DNA of 39,630 bases from Welwitschia mirabilis (Eukaryota > Gnetophyta > Gnetopsida > Welwitschiales), in NCBI GenBank assembly GCA_051453625.1, contig JBOZIK010000001.1, forward strand, positions 194,729,695 to 194,769,324, read 5' to 3'. Of this stretch, positions 24,290 to 32,651 are shown one piece after another. The notes under the pieces are model-generated. The model was not told the DNA's origin. It ran no database searches and saw only the letters and a program-made list of their open reading frames with translations. The position numbers and the translations under genes are program-made. Position 1 is the first letter of the stretch; every line of letters starts with the position of its first letter.

Positions 24290-24420
24290 AGAATTCATAA
24301 TAATATATATATGCAATAGCAAAACATGATTTGTAGACTTAAGAGTGTTAAGTTATATGACCTATAATAAAAGAATATTTCATGAAACTTAATCCAACCT
24401 TTAATTAAATCACAAAACAT
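24290..24420 (+). pseudogene. Copia protease remnant
   Basis: The frame around 24315-24390 gives NSKT.FVDLRVLSYMTYNKR and then IFHE. The family motif is Trp-x-x-Asp-Ser-Gly-(Ala/Cys)-(Ser/Thr)-x-His-Met-Thr, followed by Phe-x-x-Phe. The Trp is a stop (TGG to TGA) and the catalytic Asp-Ser-Gly is read as Asp-Leu-Arg, so the active site is partly lost. Confidence 0.65.
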
Positions 24421-24659
24421 GTAGGCATTAGTAAGAAATGAAGCTCAGAGTAGATTATGCAAGAACTATAAAGCTATACTTTCTTATCCTAATGAAAACC
24501 ATCTACATTTTCAATTTTAAGATTAACTTAATATTAATCTTATTTGTACTTCAAGGTGACTATGAAGTTAAATTTAGTAATAACAATAATAATCTATCCT
24601 ATATCATAAAAAAGTAAATAAGATACATTAAAGTAATTTAAAATGGAAAAAATCTTCCT

Positions 24660-25690
24660 ATTGTAAGTGACAAAAGTTAATCATAAATATTTTTTACCTC
24701 TAAAAATAAATGAAGTAATACTTTAGCTCTAGAAGCTAGGACATGTAAACTTTAAGATTCTTAGGAAATCACACCAAGTTAGGGAAGAAGTTCCAAAACT
24801 AAAAACTAATGAGGTAGATACATGACTTGAATTAATTCATAGCGACATATGAAAATGGTTACTTATTCCATTTGTAAAAGAATAAAACCACTTTCTTAGT
24901 TTTAACAATGATTATAGTATGATTTATTTCATATAATTTTTATGAAATAAGTCTTACATCCTTACTAACTTTAGAGCACTTTGTATACTAATGGAAAAGT
25001 AGATAAAGTTATAGATGAAAAGGACTAGAAGAGATGAATCAGATGAATATGTACCAAATGAGTTTTGTGATGGACTTGAGAAAGTTGAAATATAATATGA
25101 ATTAACTCCATCCTACATACCCCAACTCAATGAAGTAGTTAGAGTAAAAAAAACAAAAACATCATAGAATAACTATAATCATGCTATATAAGATATGTGT
25201 TCCATCATTTCTATGAATAAAAACTGTTGCAATAGCTATATATCTTCAAAACAAACTCTATACTAAAACTTTACATAGAGATCTACCAATATGAAAATAG
25301 TTTGATGAGGCACTATTCTATAATGACTTCAAAAATTTTGGAAGTAAGTGTTTTATCCATATTCCATAGTAATGAAATAAAATATAAAATAAAGATAAAA
25401 CCTATTTTAGGCTTGGATATTCTATTGAAAACAAAGCCTATCAAGTATGGCACTCAAATTCTAGAAGAGTTTTTTTATTTTACAAGACATTGTATTTAAT
25501 GAAACAATTAAAAATTAATAATCCTATTTCATTCATACCATTTAATAATTTAATTTTAATTAATGAAGAGCTAGTAAAGAAAATAATTTATGATAAACCA
25601 AATAAATTAAATTATAAATGCTTGATATTAAATCCTCAAATCATTGGAAGAATAAACTATGATGACAGTCAATAGAAAACTATCCTTATT
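24660..25690 (+). pseudogene. Copia integrase remnant
   Basis: The zinc-binding start is at about 24735-24790 (KLGHVNFKILRKSHQVREE), followed by ELIHSDI.KW near 24834-24860 with the first catalytic Asp. A deletion follows. The second part of the core is at 25030-25090 (RRDESDEYVPNEFCDGLEKV) and the third at 25100-25160 (LTPSYIPQLNEVVRVKKTK), where the third catalytic acid appears lost. From 25302 to 25510 the segment with HYSIMTSKILEV and KTKPIKYGTQILEEFFYFTR matches the post-core copia region ('GY....K.Y..W.......SRDV.F.E'). Frames change at least twice. Confidence 0.8.
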
Positions 25691-25839
25691 ATAGAAAAAG
25701 ATGATAAGGATATTCTTGTCTCAAATGATGAAATACATATGTCATATTAAACAAGATAAGTTTGTGCTTTTTCATATAAAGATTAAAGAAGATTAATGTA
25801 AAGGAATCCTAATCAAACCACATGAACTAGTTGAGCATT

Positions 25840-26560
25840 TGTTTTTAATATGAATGAAGAAAACATCAAAGATCCAACTAGTGTAAAAAAAGCCCTTGAA
25901 AACTTAAATTGTAAAAAGATAATGCTTGAGGAGTATGATATTCTTATCAAGAATCAAACTTGGAAATGTGTCAAAGCAATGATAAAGCTAATTTATATTA
26001 GATGAGTTTTTTTTATCAAATATAATCAAAACAGTATAATTAATAAGGATAAGTTTATTATCAAAGGTTTTTCTCAGAAAAAAGGAATTGATTATAATGC
26101 ATTCATAGTAAAAATTCATATAACATGAATCATTTTTTCTTTAGTATTTCAATATAATTAGAGTCGATCCTAGCTTGATATTAAATCTACATTCCTAAAG
26201 AAGGATCTTAAAGAATAAATCTACATATCTTAATTTGAAGGTTTTGAAATTAAAGACCATGAAACCAAAGTTTTTAAACTAAAATAGAATCACTATATAA
26301 CCTAAAATAAGGTTCCTAAGTATGGATTAAAAAGATTGACGAATTCCTTGAGAGTCTAGATTTTAAAACTTTTTCATAGCCATAAAACGTTATGTAACAT
26401 CACTAGGCAAATAAAAAATAGCAGTAATATTATTACTTTATGTTAATAACATAATATTAATAAGGGAGCATGAAAAAGAGATTAAGGAAATAAGGATTCA
26501 ACTAGTCAAAGATTAAAAATATTAAAACTCAAAAATCTAAAATATTTTCTAAGCTTTTAA
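25840..26560 (+). pseudogene. Copia reverse transcriptase remnant
   Basis: Begins ALENLNCKKIMLEEYDILIK then NQTWKCV near 25891-25975, the classic copia RT start ('EA......W..AM..E...L..N.TW'). Then GFSQKKGIDYN near 26068-26100, LDIKSTFLKKDLKE near 26176-26215 and FEGFEIKDHETKVFKLK near 26238-26285. The active-site motif is at 26430-26480: ILLLYVNNIILI. The catalytic YVDD has become YVNN through two G-to-A changes (codons AAT and AAC at 26445-26450). Stops and short deletions are present. Confidence 0.9.
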
Positions 26561-26859
26561 TTATTAAAAATGAAATAAAACACTAAAATGTTTTTAAAAA
26601 AATATGTTCATGAAATACTTGAGAAACAACAATTGAATAACTATTGATAATGAAACAATACCATAACGCTAGGTAAAAAGATAAAACTTAATGAAACAAT
26701 AAGAAAATTAAGCCCCTAAAATGGTAAAATATTATAAGTAAACTAATATATCTAATGAAAATAATGCCAAATGTTATGTTTTCTATCAATAGACACATCA
26801 AAGTTATGATTATCCAAATGAAACACACATCAAATTGGTGATTAATATACTAATGTACT

Positions 26860-27420
26860 TAGCCAAGATGATAAAACAAGACATGGTCTTCATAAAATGT
26901 AAACAAAATCTAGTTGATTTGATAGATCTAGAGTAGGTCAAATTCGATGATGGTGGATCAATCACAAAATACCTTATTTAGATCAATGGAAATACTATTT
27001 CATAGTTAAGTTAGAAACAAAAGGGAACTACACTTTCCTCTATCGAAGTAGAACATATTATGTCAACAAATTATTTTATCAACTATAGTAAATTCATCAA
27101 ATCCTAGAAGACCTTGGTAAAGAAGTATAAACTCATATTCACATTTACTATAACAACCAAGTAACATAAAATATTTTGATTCACTATGATAGCCAAGTAA
27201 CATTAAATATTTCCATCCATTATGGTAATCAAAGTACCACCAAACTAGTAAAGCATTCAATATTTCACAAAAGAATGGAGCATGTTAAAATTAACTTTTA
27301 CTACATTCAAGAGTTATACTTAGAAGGATTTATCATCCAAGCTCTGTTAACACTAAATGACAAATAGTAGATGGACATACAAACCAATTAGAGAAAGAAA
27401 ATTTTAATAATTTGTGAAAG
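26860..27420 (+). pseudogene. Copia RNase H remnant
   Basis: From 27182 the frame HYGNQSTTKLVKHSIFHKRM and then EHVKINFYYIQELYLEGFI (about 27218-27335) is the C-terminal copia RNase H ('DN.SA......P..H.RTKHI....HFIRE'). The expected Asp before Asn-Gln is Gly in the copy nearest the conserved tail. The part 26860-27130 carries upstream words such as TKGNYTFLYRSRTYYV, matching 'E.EY'-type RNase H text. The element ends shortly after, before the 3' LTR. Confidence 0.8.
27142..27241 (+). repeat. 36-40 bp tandem repeat in RNase H motif
   Basis: Three imperfect units begin near 27142, 27182 and 27218, each with 'ca(t)tta/cta..ataa.caa.gtaac'. They encode YNNQVT, YDSQVT and YGNQST, so the conserved Asp-Asn-Gln segment of RNase H was tripled by local duplication. 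Only the last unit is joined to the conserved downstream sequence. Confidence 0.7.
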
Positions 27421-27461
27421 CTCTATAACTTAAAGACAAAGACCTAGAATTTAATAATGAG

Positions 27462-27770
27462 TATTAGATGAATCACATTAATGATAAAACATTTATATAA
27501 CATGTTTCATTTAGTACAGATGAAGCATTGCAACTATTTAAAATGATTCTTCATGAAGAGAAACATCTTTTTTTATAATTCATAAATTATACTATGTCAC
27601 ATTAAATGTACATAATGTAATTTTAATTCATTAATTACTTAATTTATTAAGTTCAGTTTATAGAAGGTGTTTTCTTATCCTTTCAATTTCTACAATTTCC
27701 TATTTTTAATCTCATGTTTCATTAAGTTTCTTATACTTTATTTTAATTCTATAAAAAAACTCTTGATACT
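27462..27770 (+). repeat. 3' LTR of the copia element
   Basis: Starts TATTAGATGAATCACATT, the aligned partner of TGTTAGAAGAATCACAC (G-to-A in the TG). It ends near 'actcttgata', matching 'actcttaag' of the 5' copy. The purine tract before it is poor (AATAATGAG). Confidence 0.8.
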
Positions 27771-28239
27771 CTATTACTACCAAAATCATCAATATAGAAT
27801 TCATGACATAGCTAGCATAATAGGAAGGAATGGCATTAACTTAGAGTAAAATCTATTATCCTTTTATAAGAATAGTAGGCTTGACTTCTTTAGGGTTAAA
27901 GATAGTAAAATAATTTAGAATTACTACATATAAAAATTATTTCCTTTCCACAAAGGTACTTATTAAAAGGAGGAATTTCTAGCTCCTTCCTAACATGCTG
28001 AGTTTATGATCCATTGTATGAACTCTAATTTTAATCTTGTCCCCAAATATTATAGACATTAATAAGTCTTTATGAATTTCATTAGTTCTACTAATGTTTA
28101 AAAAAGATTCTTTGATTTCTCTATTTAAGAATCAGATACAAGTAGATACTATCCATTTTTAATTTAGATTTTTTATTTTTTACATCATTTCTTGTGTAAT
28201 GTTTCATTTTATCATTCTAAGATCATTTCATTATAAACA
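27771..28239 (-). repeat. 5' LTR of the Athila-like element (copy B), second part
   Basis: Resumes the LTR after the copia insertion: 'ctaccaaaatcatcaa' aligns with 'ctacaaaaattagtaa' (13761), and 'ggtacttattaaaaggaggaa' aligns with 'ggtacctattaaaaaaggaa' (13899). Ends 'ataaaca' on the plus strand, matching 'gtttaca' of copy A. Confidence 0.8.
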
Positions 28240-28256
28240 AGAACATATAAATATTA

Positions 28257-28610
28257 TGTTAGGATTAATAAGAATAACAAGGAATAATTTTTGTAAAGAC
28301 GAACTTTATTATTAATAGCAATAGATTATATTCCTTCTTATTAGCCAATAGTCCTAGATTACTGGTCAAAGGTAAAAAAGTGGACTACGAGCTGAGTCCC
28401 CCTCCTGAAACCCCTAGGGATTAGTCAAGGTTTTTATCAGTTACATCCACCTAATCTATCCACTTCCACCTAATGCTATAGGCTTAAATAGCATAATGAA
28501 AGAACATAGTTTTACATATTTAAATCACACCCATTCATAACAACTCATTAATCATCCTCATTTTGTATCTTAACACACTTGTTTATGAATAGTAAATTTG
28601 AGATATTACA
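28257..28610 (-). repeat. 3' LTR of the chromovirus
   Basis: Bounded by TGTTAGGATT (plus strand start) and GATATTACA (plus strand end), that is TGTAATATCTCAAATTT on the minus strand after a purine tract. The TG...CA ends, length and position after the chromodomain support a short LTR. The 5' partner is outside the window. Confidence 0.75.
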
Positions 28611-28624
28611 TTTCCTTCCCCTTA
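28611..28624 (-). other. Polypurine tract of the chromovirus
   Basis: The minus strand reads AAGGGGAAGGAAA immediately before the LTR start TGTAATATC. It is a strong match to a plus-strand primer tract. Confidence 0.8.
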
Positions 28625-30060
28625 ATTATTATGCTCATTCTTTAGTGTGGTTTCTCCTCTTCTTGTGCCATTCATGTAGGCATGATCATCTAGATTATTT
28701 TTGTACTATCTATAAAACATAAGGGAAGGAAAACATTATATTAAGAAATGCACTAAAAATTGAGGAAGTAACATATCATATATTATTAAAAAGTTTGGAA
28801 AGGATCTCTTGAATATACTCCCTATTTTCCCAAGTTTGTTGATTATAATGGATCTATTAGATGAGTACTTCATTTACATTTTTATTTTTAAATTACTTAT
28901 TTCTATTATATAAGAACTTTATCAGGTTGAACAACAAAGGTTAAGTTAGGTTTGAGCATAATATGCTGCTAGTTCAGGGTGTAGTCCCAGTTTTTATTCT
29001 CATAATAAGGTTTTTAATATGCTCACATGAAAAATTGAGTGAATATGTGATAGTCGCAAGGGTAGTTCTAATTTATAAGCTAGGTCCCCTATTCTTTCAA
29101 TAATCTTAAATGGACCATATTACCAAAGGGTTATCTGGCTATACTTCCTTATTTTTAGAGAGTTCTTGATCTTCAAAAGTACTTGTTTGCCAACTTGAAA
29201 TATGTGAGTCTAATGTTTCTGATTATAATATTTCTTATAACAATTTTGATCAGCTTGTAGGTATCTTTTTACTTTTGTAATCATCTCTTCCATTGATTTT
29301 AACTCAAATGGTATATCCCTTTCTAATCTTTAGGAGTAGATCAATTTCTACCATGCATTTCTTCAAACAGGAACCACTGAATTAAGGTCTAAAAAATCTA
29401 ATTATAGGTAAACTAAGCTAAGTGTAAGTAGTTCTCCCATTGTTTGGGTTCTCTAGCCTCATAGCATTGTAGAGCATCTTCCAGAAGGTGATTTATCCTT
29501 TTTATTTAGCCATCTATTTTTGGGTGATATGCAGTACTAAAATTAAGTTTAGTACCCAAGTGATAAAAGAAACTTTGCTAGAACTCAGATAGGAATTTTG
29601 AATCTTGATCAAATATAATAACTTGAGGTGTCCCATGTAACTTGAAAACTTCTTACATAAACTATAGAGTCAATTATTTGTTCATGTTATAGCTTTGTAC
29701 TATAATTAAATGGGCCACCTTGAACAACCTATCTACATAAATAAAAATCTCATCATGTTGTCTATTAGTGATAAGTAATCCAGTGATAAAATCTATAGAT
29801 ATTTCTTTTCATTTCCACTTTGATACTCCTAATGGTTTAAGAATTCTAGTGGATCTTCCTTGATAAATCTTCATTTGCTAGTAGGTGGGATAATTACAAA
29901 TATACTCCTTTAAGTCTATCTTTATTTTAAGTCAAAAGTAGTACTTTCTCAATAGGTATCCATTCCGTAAAAGAGTGTATGTATCAACTTCTTTCCCTTC
30001 CTAGATCGATTAATGTATGTCTCTAAAGTATGAATTACTGCTTATAGATGTCTTAAAGAA
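28625..30060 (-). pseudogene. Chromovirus integrase with chromodomain, remnant
   Basis: On the minus strand: zinc-binding end with CNYPTY.QMKIYQGRST near 29900-29850; core start KEISIDFITGLL near 29807-29780 with the first catalytic Asp; DEIFIYVDRLFKVAHLI near 29750; LHGTPQVIIFDQDSKFLSEF near 29640-29580 with the second Asp; LNFSTAYHPKIDG near 29550-29510; and INHLLEDALQC near 29490. The third catalytic residue (Glu in 'TER') is read as Lys. At 28870-28803 the frame EVLI..IHYNQQTWENREYI and QEI matches a chromodomain ('W..Y....TWE'). Chromodomains direct insertion to histone-marked chromatin in this lineage (family knowledge). Stops and frame changes inactivate it. Confidence 0.85.
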
Positions 30061-30411
30061 AACTAATAAATCCAACGTAACAGTGATGACTAACATGCAT
30101 CACATTCTACTTAGGATATCTACAACTTTGATCTTCTTTTCTAGGGTGTATTGTAGTTTGAAGTGGTATTTTACAAGTAATGCATCTCATCTTCTTTGTC
30201 ACATGTTCAGAAGAGGCTATTTCTGGAAATATTCTAGGATTCTGTAATCTATTTTGAGAAAGAATTCTACTTCCAATAAGTAGTGTCTCTAGGCCTTTAG
30301 GACATGCACTATGACTAACCGTTTGAGGTTAGGGATGGGATAGTTCTTCTCATGTTAATTTAGTTTTCATCATTTATAGGTAATGCCTTAATCATCTTGA
30401 CTTAGGACAAC
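30061..30411 (-). pseudogene. Chromovirus RNase H remnant
   Basis: RHYLLEVEFFLKIDYRILEY near 30280-30230 and KYHFKLQYTLEKKIKVVDIL near 30175-30115 correspond to the RNase H text 'RHYL.G..F...TD...L.Y' and 'IEY..GKEN.VADALSR'. The first half of the domain lies in the N gap. Confidence 0.75.
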
Positions 30412-31000
30412 NNNNNNNNNNNNNNNNNNNNNNNNNNNNNNNNNNNNNNNNNNNNNNNNNNNNNNNNNNNNNNNNNNNNNNNNNNNNNNNNNNNNNNNNN
30501 NNNNNNNNNNNNNNNNNNNNNNNNNNNNNNNNNNNNNNNNNNNNNNNNNNNNNNNNNNNNNNNNNNNNNNNNNNNNNNNNNNNNNNNNNNNNNNNNNNNN
30601 NNNNNNNNNNNNNNNNNNNNNNNNNNNNNNNNNNNNNNNNNNNNNNNNNNNNNNNNNNNNNNNNNNNNNNNNNNNNNNNNNNNNNNNNNNNNNNNNNNNN
30701 NNNNNNNNNNNNNNNNNNNNNNNNNNNNNNNNNNNNNNNNNNNNNNNNNNNNNNNNNNNNNNNNNNNNNNNNNNNNNNNNNNNNNNNNNNNNNNNNNNNN
30801 NNNNNNNNNNNNNNNNNNNNNNNNNNNNNNNNNNNNNNNNNNNNNNNNNNNNNNNNNNNNNNNNNNNNNNNNNNNNNNNNNNNNNNNNNNNNNNNNNNNN
30901 NNNNNNNNNNNNNNNNNNNNNNNNNNNNNNNNNNNNNNNNNNNNNNNNNNNNNNNNNNNNNNNNNNNNNNNNNNNNNNNNNNNNNNNNNNNNNNNNNNNN
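30412..31000. other. Assembly gap, 589 N
   Basis: Undetermined bases between the RT and RNase H parts of the chromovirus. The missing piece would be the RT connection domain and the start of RNase H. Confidence 0.99.
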
Positions 31001-31310
31001 TTCTTTATCCATGTTTACAATTTTCAAAATAGGTGTAATTGTAAGCAGTAACTTCAGCTTGAAAAATGTCTTTTTGCATTTGCCATCAAAGTTAAATGTA
31101 GATGTTAATTTGGTCAAATCTGTTAGTGGTGCTATAAGTTGAGAGAATCCTAGGATGAATTTCTAATAGAAGCCAACCAACCCTAAGAAGCTTTGAACTT
31201 ACGTGGTATCCTTTAATTCTAGCCATTACCTCATATCCTACACTTTGGCTAGATTAGTTGCAATACATTTACTATAAATGACATGTCCTAGGTAGATGAT
31301 TTCTATCTTT

Positions 31311-31480
31311 AAAATCAAGTTAGGTTAGGACCTATGAAACTTGCTNNNNNNNNNNNNNNNNNNNNNNNNNNNNNNNNNNNNNNNNNNNNNNNNNNNNNNN
31401 NNNNNNNNNNNNNNNNNNNNNNNNNNNNNNNNNNNNNNNNNNNNNAAAATCAAGTTAGGTTAGGACCTATGAAACTTGCT
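31311..31480. other. 100-N gap with identical 35-base flanks (probable unmerged contig overlap)
   Basis: Positions 31311-31345 and 31446-31480 are identical over 35 bases and flank exactly 100 N. Together with the next gap this looks like overlapping contig ends that the assembler did not join. The real sequence probably has one copy and no gap. Confidence 0.85.
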
Positions 31481-31555
31481 TCAAGTGTGCAACATGATCG
31501 TCTTAGCTTTTGGAGTATATCAGAATGTCTTTCAAAAACACAATCATAAACTTAT

Positions 31556-31927
31556 CTAGGTAAAGTCAAAAGATATCATTCATCAAACTCATAAAAGAAG
31601 TAGAAGCATTTGTTAATATAAAGGGCATCACTACAATATCATAATGTCCATATCTCGTTCTGAAGGCAGTTTTGTAGATATATTCTTCTTTNNNNNNNNN
31701 NNNNNNNNNNNNNNNNNNNNNNNNNNNNNNNNNNNNNNNNNNNNNNNNNNNNNNNNNNNNNNNNNNNNNNNNNNNNNNNNNNNNNNNNNNNCTAGGTAAA
31801 GTCAAAAGATATCATTCATCAAACTCATAAAAGAAGTAGAAGCATTTGTTAATATAAAGGACATCACTACAATATCATAATGTCCATATCTCGTTCTGAA
31901 GGCAGTTTTGTAGATATATTCTTCTTT
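31556..31927. other. 100-N gap with duplicate 136-base flanks (probable unmerged contig overlap)
   Basis: Positions 31556-31691 and 31792-31927 match over 136 bases with one difference (G at 31625, A at 31861), separated by exactly 100 N. The RT motif 'MPF.LTNA' therefore appears twice. A true tandem duplication bounded by a gap of round size is much less likely. The single difference could be an allele or a sequencing error. Confidence 0.85.
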
Positions 31928-32524
31928 GATGCAGATTTGGCAATATCTAAACTTTAACTCAATCTTTAAGAAGAATTTGGCTTTTTAAATTTGATCTTTC
32001 TTGTAAAGGATACCTATTCTTGATGGTTACCTTATTTAGCTATTCATAATCAATGCAGAGTCACAATGTTATCATGTTTTAAATTTTTAATGATCAAGAT
32101 CTAAGTTCAAAATATCTTGATAAATAAGTTAAAAGAGAATATGAAATTTTATAAAGCTAATATTTTATGTTAATTCTTAGAATTTTTTTTTAATAGCTAA
32201 TAGTCCTATGATTATTATTTCGTGTAATAGTTATAAGTAATTCTTTATCTTTATTCATTTAATTGCTTATTTTAGGAAATGCCAATGATTTATGGATTTG
32301 TAATTATTATGAATGAAGATGCTTAATGTCTAGAATTATTTTGTTCTTCTTTATTTTTAGTAAATGTTAAAGAATATCTTGAATTGTAACTCATACCATG
32401 TTTATGAAATATTTTATTATTGTTACTAATATCTCGTTTATTATTTATTATTTATGACAAGTATAATTATTATTTATTATACCCAATGGTCTAGCAAAGT
32501 AATAATTAGGGGTTATAGAATCCC

Positions 32525-32586
32525 TACCACTTCCATCACCTTCACCACTTCCACCACCTCCACCACTTCCATCACCTTTACCACCC
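32525..32586 (+). repeat. CCACYTCCA-type minisatellite in LTR U3
   Basis: About 60 bases made of 9-12 base units of the form 'ccacttccatcacctt' and 'ccacctccac'. It lies about 60 bases upstream of the TATA box. The 3' LTR has a shorter form at 38259-38297. An open frame at 32454-32714 that reads through it (Thr-Ser-Thr repeats) is a by-product. Confidence 0.8.
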
Positions 32587-32645
32587 TTTTTTATAATCGT
32601 ATTTCTTCATGTTCTTGTGTATTTTTCACATCCTTCATCCTCTAC

Positions 32646-32651
32646 TATAAA
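32646..32651 (+). promoter_or_regulatory. TATA box of the element 6 LTR
   Basis: TATAAA in 'ctactataaagaggatc', preceded by 'catcctc' and by the minisatellite. Position about 580 bases into the LTR suits a U3/R border. It shows the LTR is in plus orientation, the same as gag. Confidence 0.55.

Larger units (their letters stand above)
22978..27770 (+). mobile_element. Ty1/copia element (element 4) inside Athila LTR
   Basis: About 4.8 kb with short LTRs at both ends, a tRNA-Met-type primer site and the copia order gag, protease, integrase, RT, RNase H on the plus strand. It interrupts LTR copy B; copy A shows the same place unbroken (about 13749-13763). The bases next to the ends are CTTTA (22973-22977) and CTATT (27771-27775), possibly a decayed five-base target duplication. 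All domains contain stops, so it is dead. Confidence 0.9.
11862..28239 (-). mobile_element. Athila-like Ty3/gypsy element (element 3), interrupted by copia
   Basis: Long direct repeats (11862-14179 and 21079-22977 plus 27771-28239) bound an interior of 6.9 kb. On the minus strand the order is primer site (21056), gag (about 20489), protease (about 18700), RT (about 17900-17350), RNase H, integrase (16500-15300), then a 3' untranslated part. That order (PR-RT-RH-IN) and the tRNA-Asp-type primer site fit the Athila/Tat branch of Ty3/gypsy. Both LTRs have nearly equal rebuilt lengths (2318 and about 2368). All domains carry stops. The five bases left of 11862 and right of 28239 do not match, so no target-site duplication survives or the ends are off by a few bases. 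Confidence 0.85.
28257..32066 (-). mobile_element. Chromovirus-type Ty3/gypsy element (element 5), 5' part outside or displaced
   Basis: On the minus strand the order is RT (32066 to 31001), N gap, RNase H, integrase, chromodomain, purine tract, 3' LTR. The short LTR (354 bp) plus chromodomain suggests a Reina- or CRM-like chromovirus; this lineage call is inferred. The element stops inside RT at 32066, where element 6 begins, so its 5' part should continue beyond that insertion and is not seen in the window. It is better preserved than elements 1 to 3. Confidence 0.85.
31001..32066 (-). pseudogene. Chromovirus reverse transcriptase remnant
   Basis: From the right on the minus strand: CIDYE.LNKVTIK near 32060-32020 (family: 'C.DYR.LN..T'), then [20 protein letters not shown] and [15 protein letters not shown] near 31905-31800 and again at 31670-31566 (see the duplication entry), then DKFMIVFLKDILIYSKS at 31550-31500, DDHVAHLKQV, the connection SFLGLVGFY.KFILGFS near 31215-31150, and LTKSTFNFDGKCKKTFFKLK up to 31060. 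The catalytic FLDD is FLKD here (codons at 31527-31538), which kills polymerase activity. The domain is cut at 32066 by element 6. Confidence 0.9.

Noticed and set aside
27063-27260. 65-codon minus-strand frame with repeated LMLLG.HS-like text
   Set aside because: Antisense shadow of the tandem repeat in the copia RNase H.
30392-31117. Apparent 241-codon open frame on the minus strand
   Set aside because: Most of it is the 589-N gap; only the ends are real, and the right end is chromovirus RT connection sequence.
31334-31805. Open frames spanning the two 100-N gaps
   Set aside because: They exist only because N is read as open; the RT residues in the minus one are annotated under the chromovirus RT.
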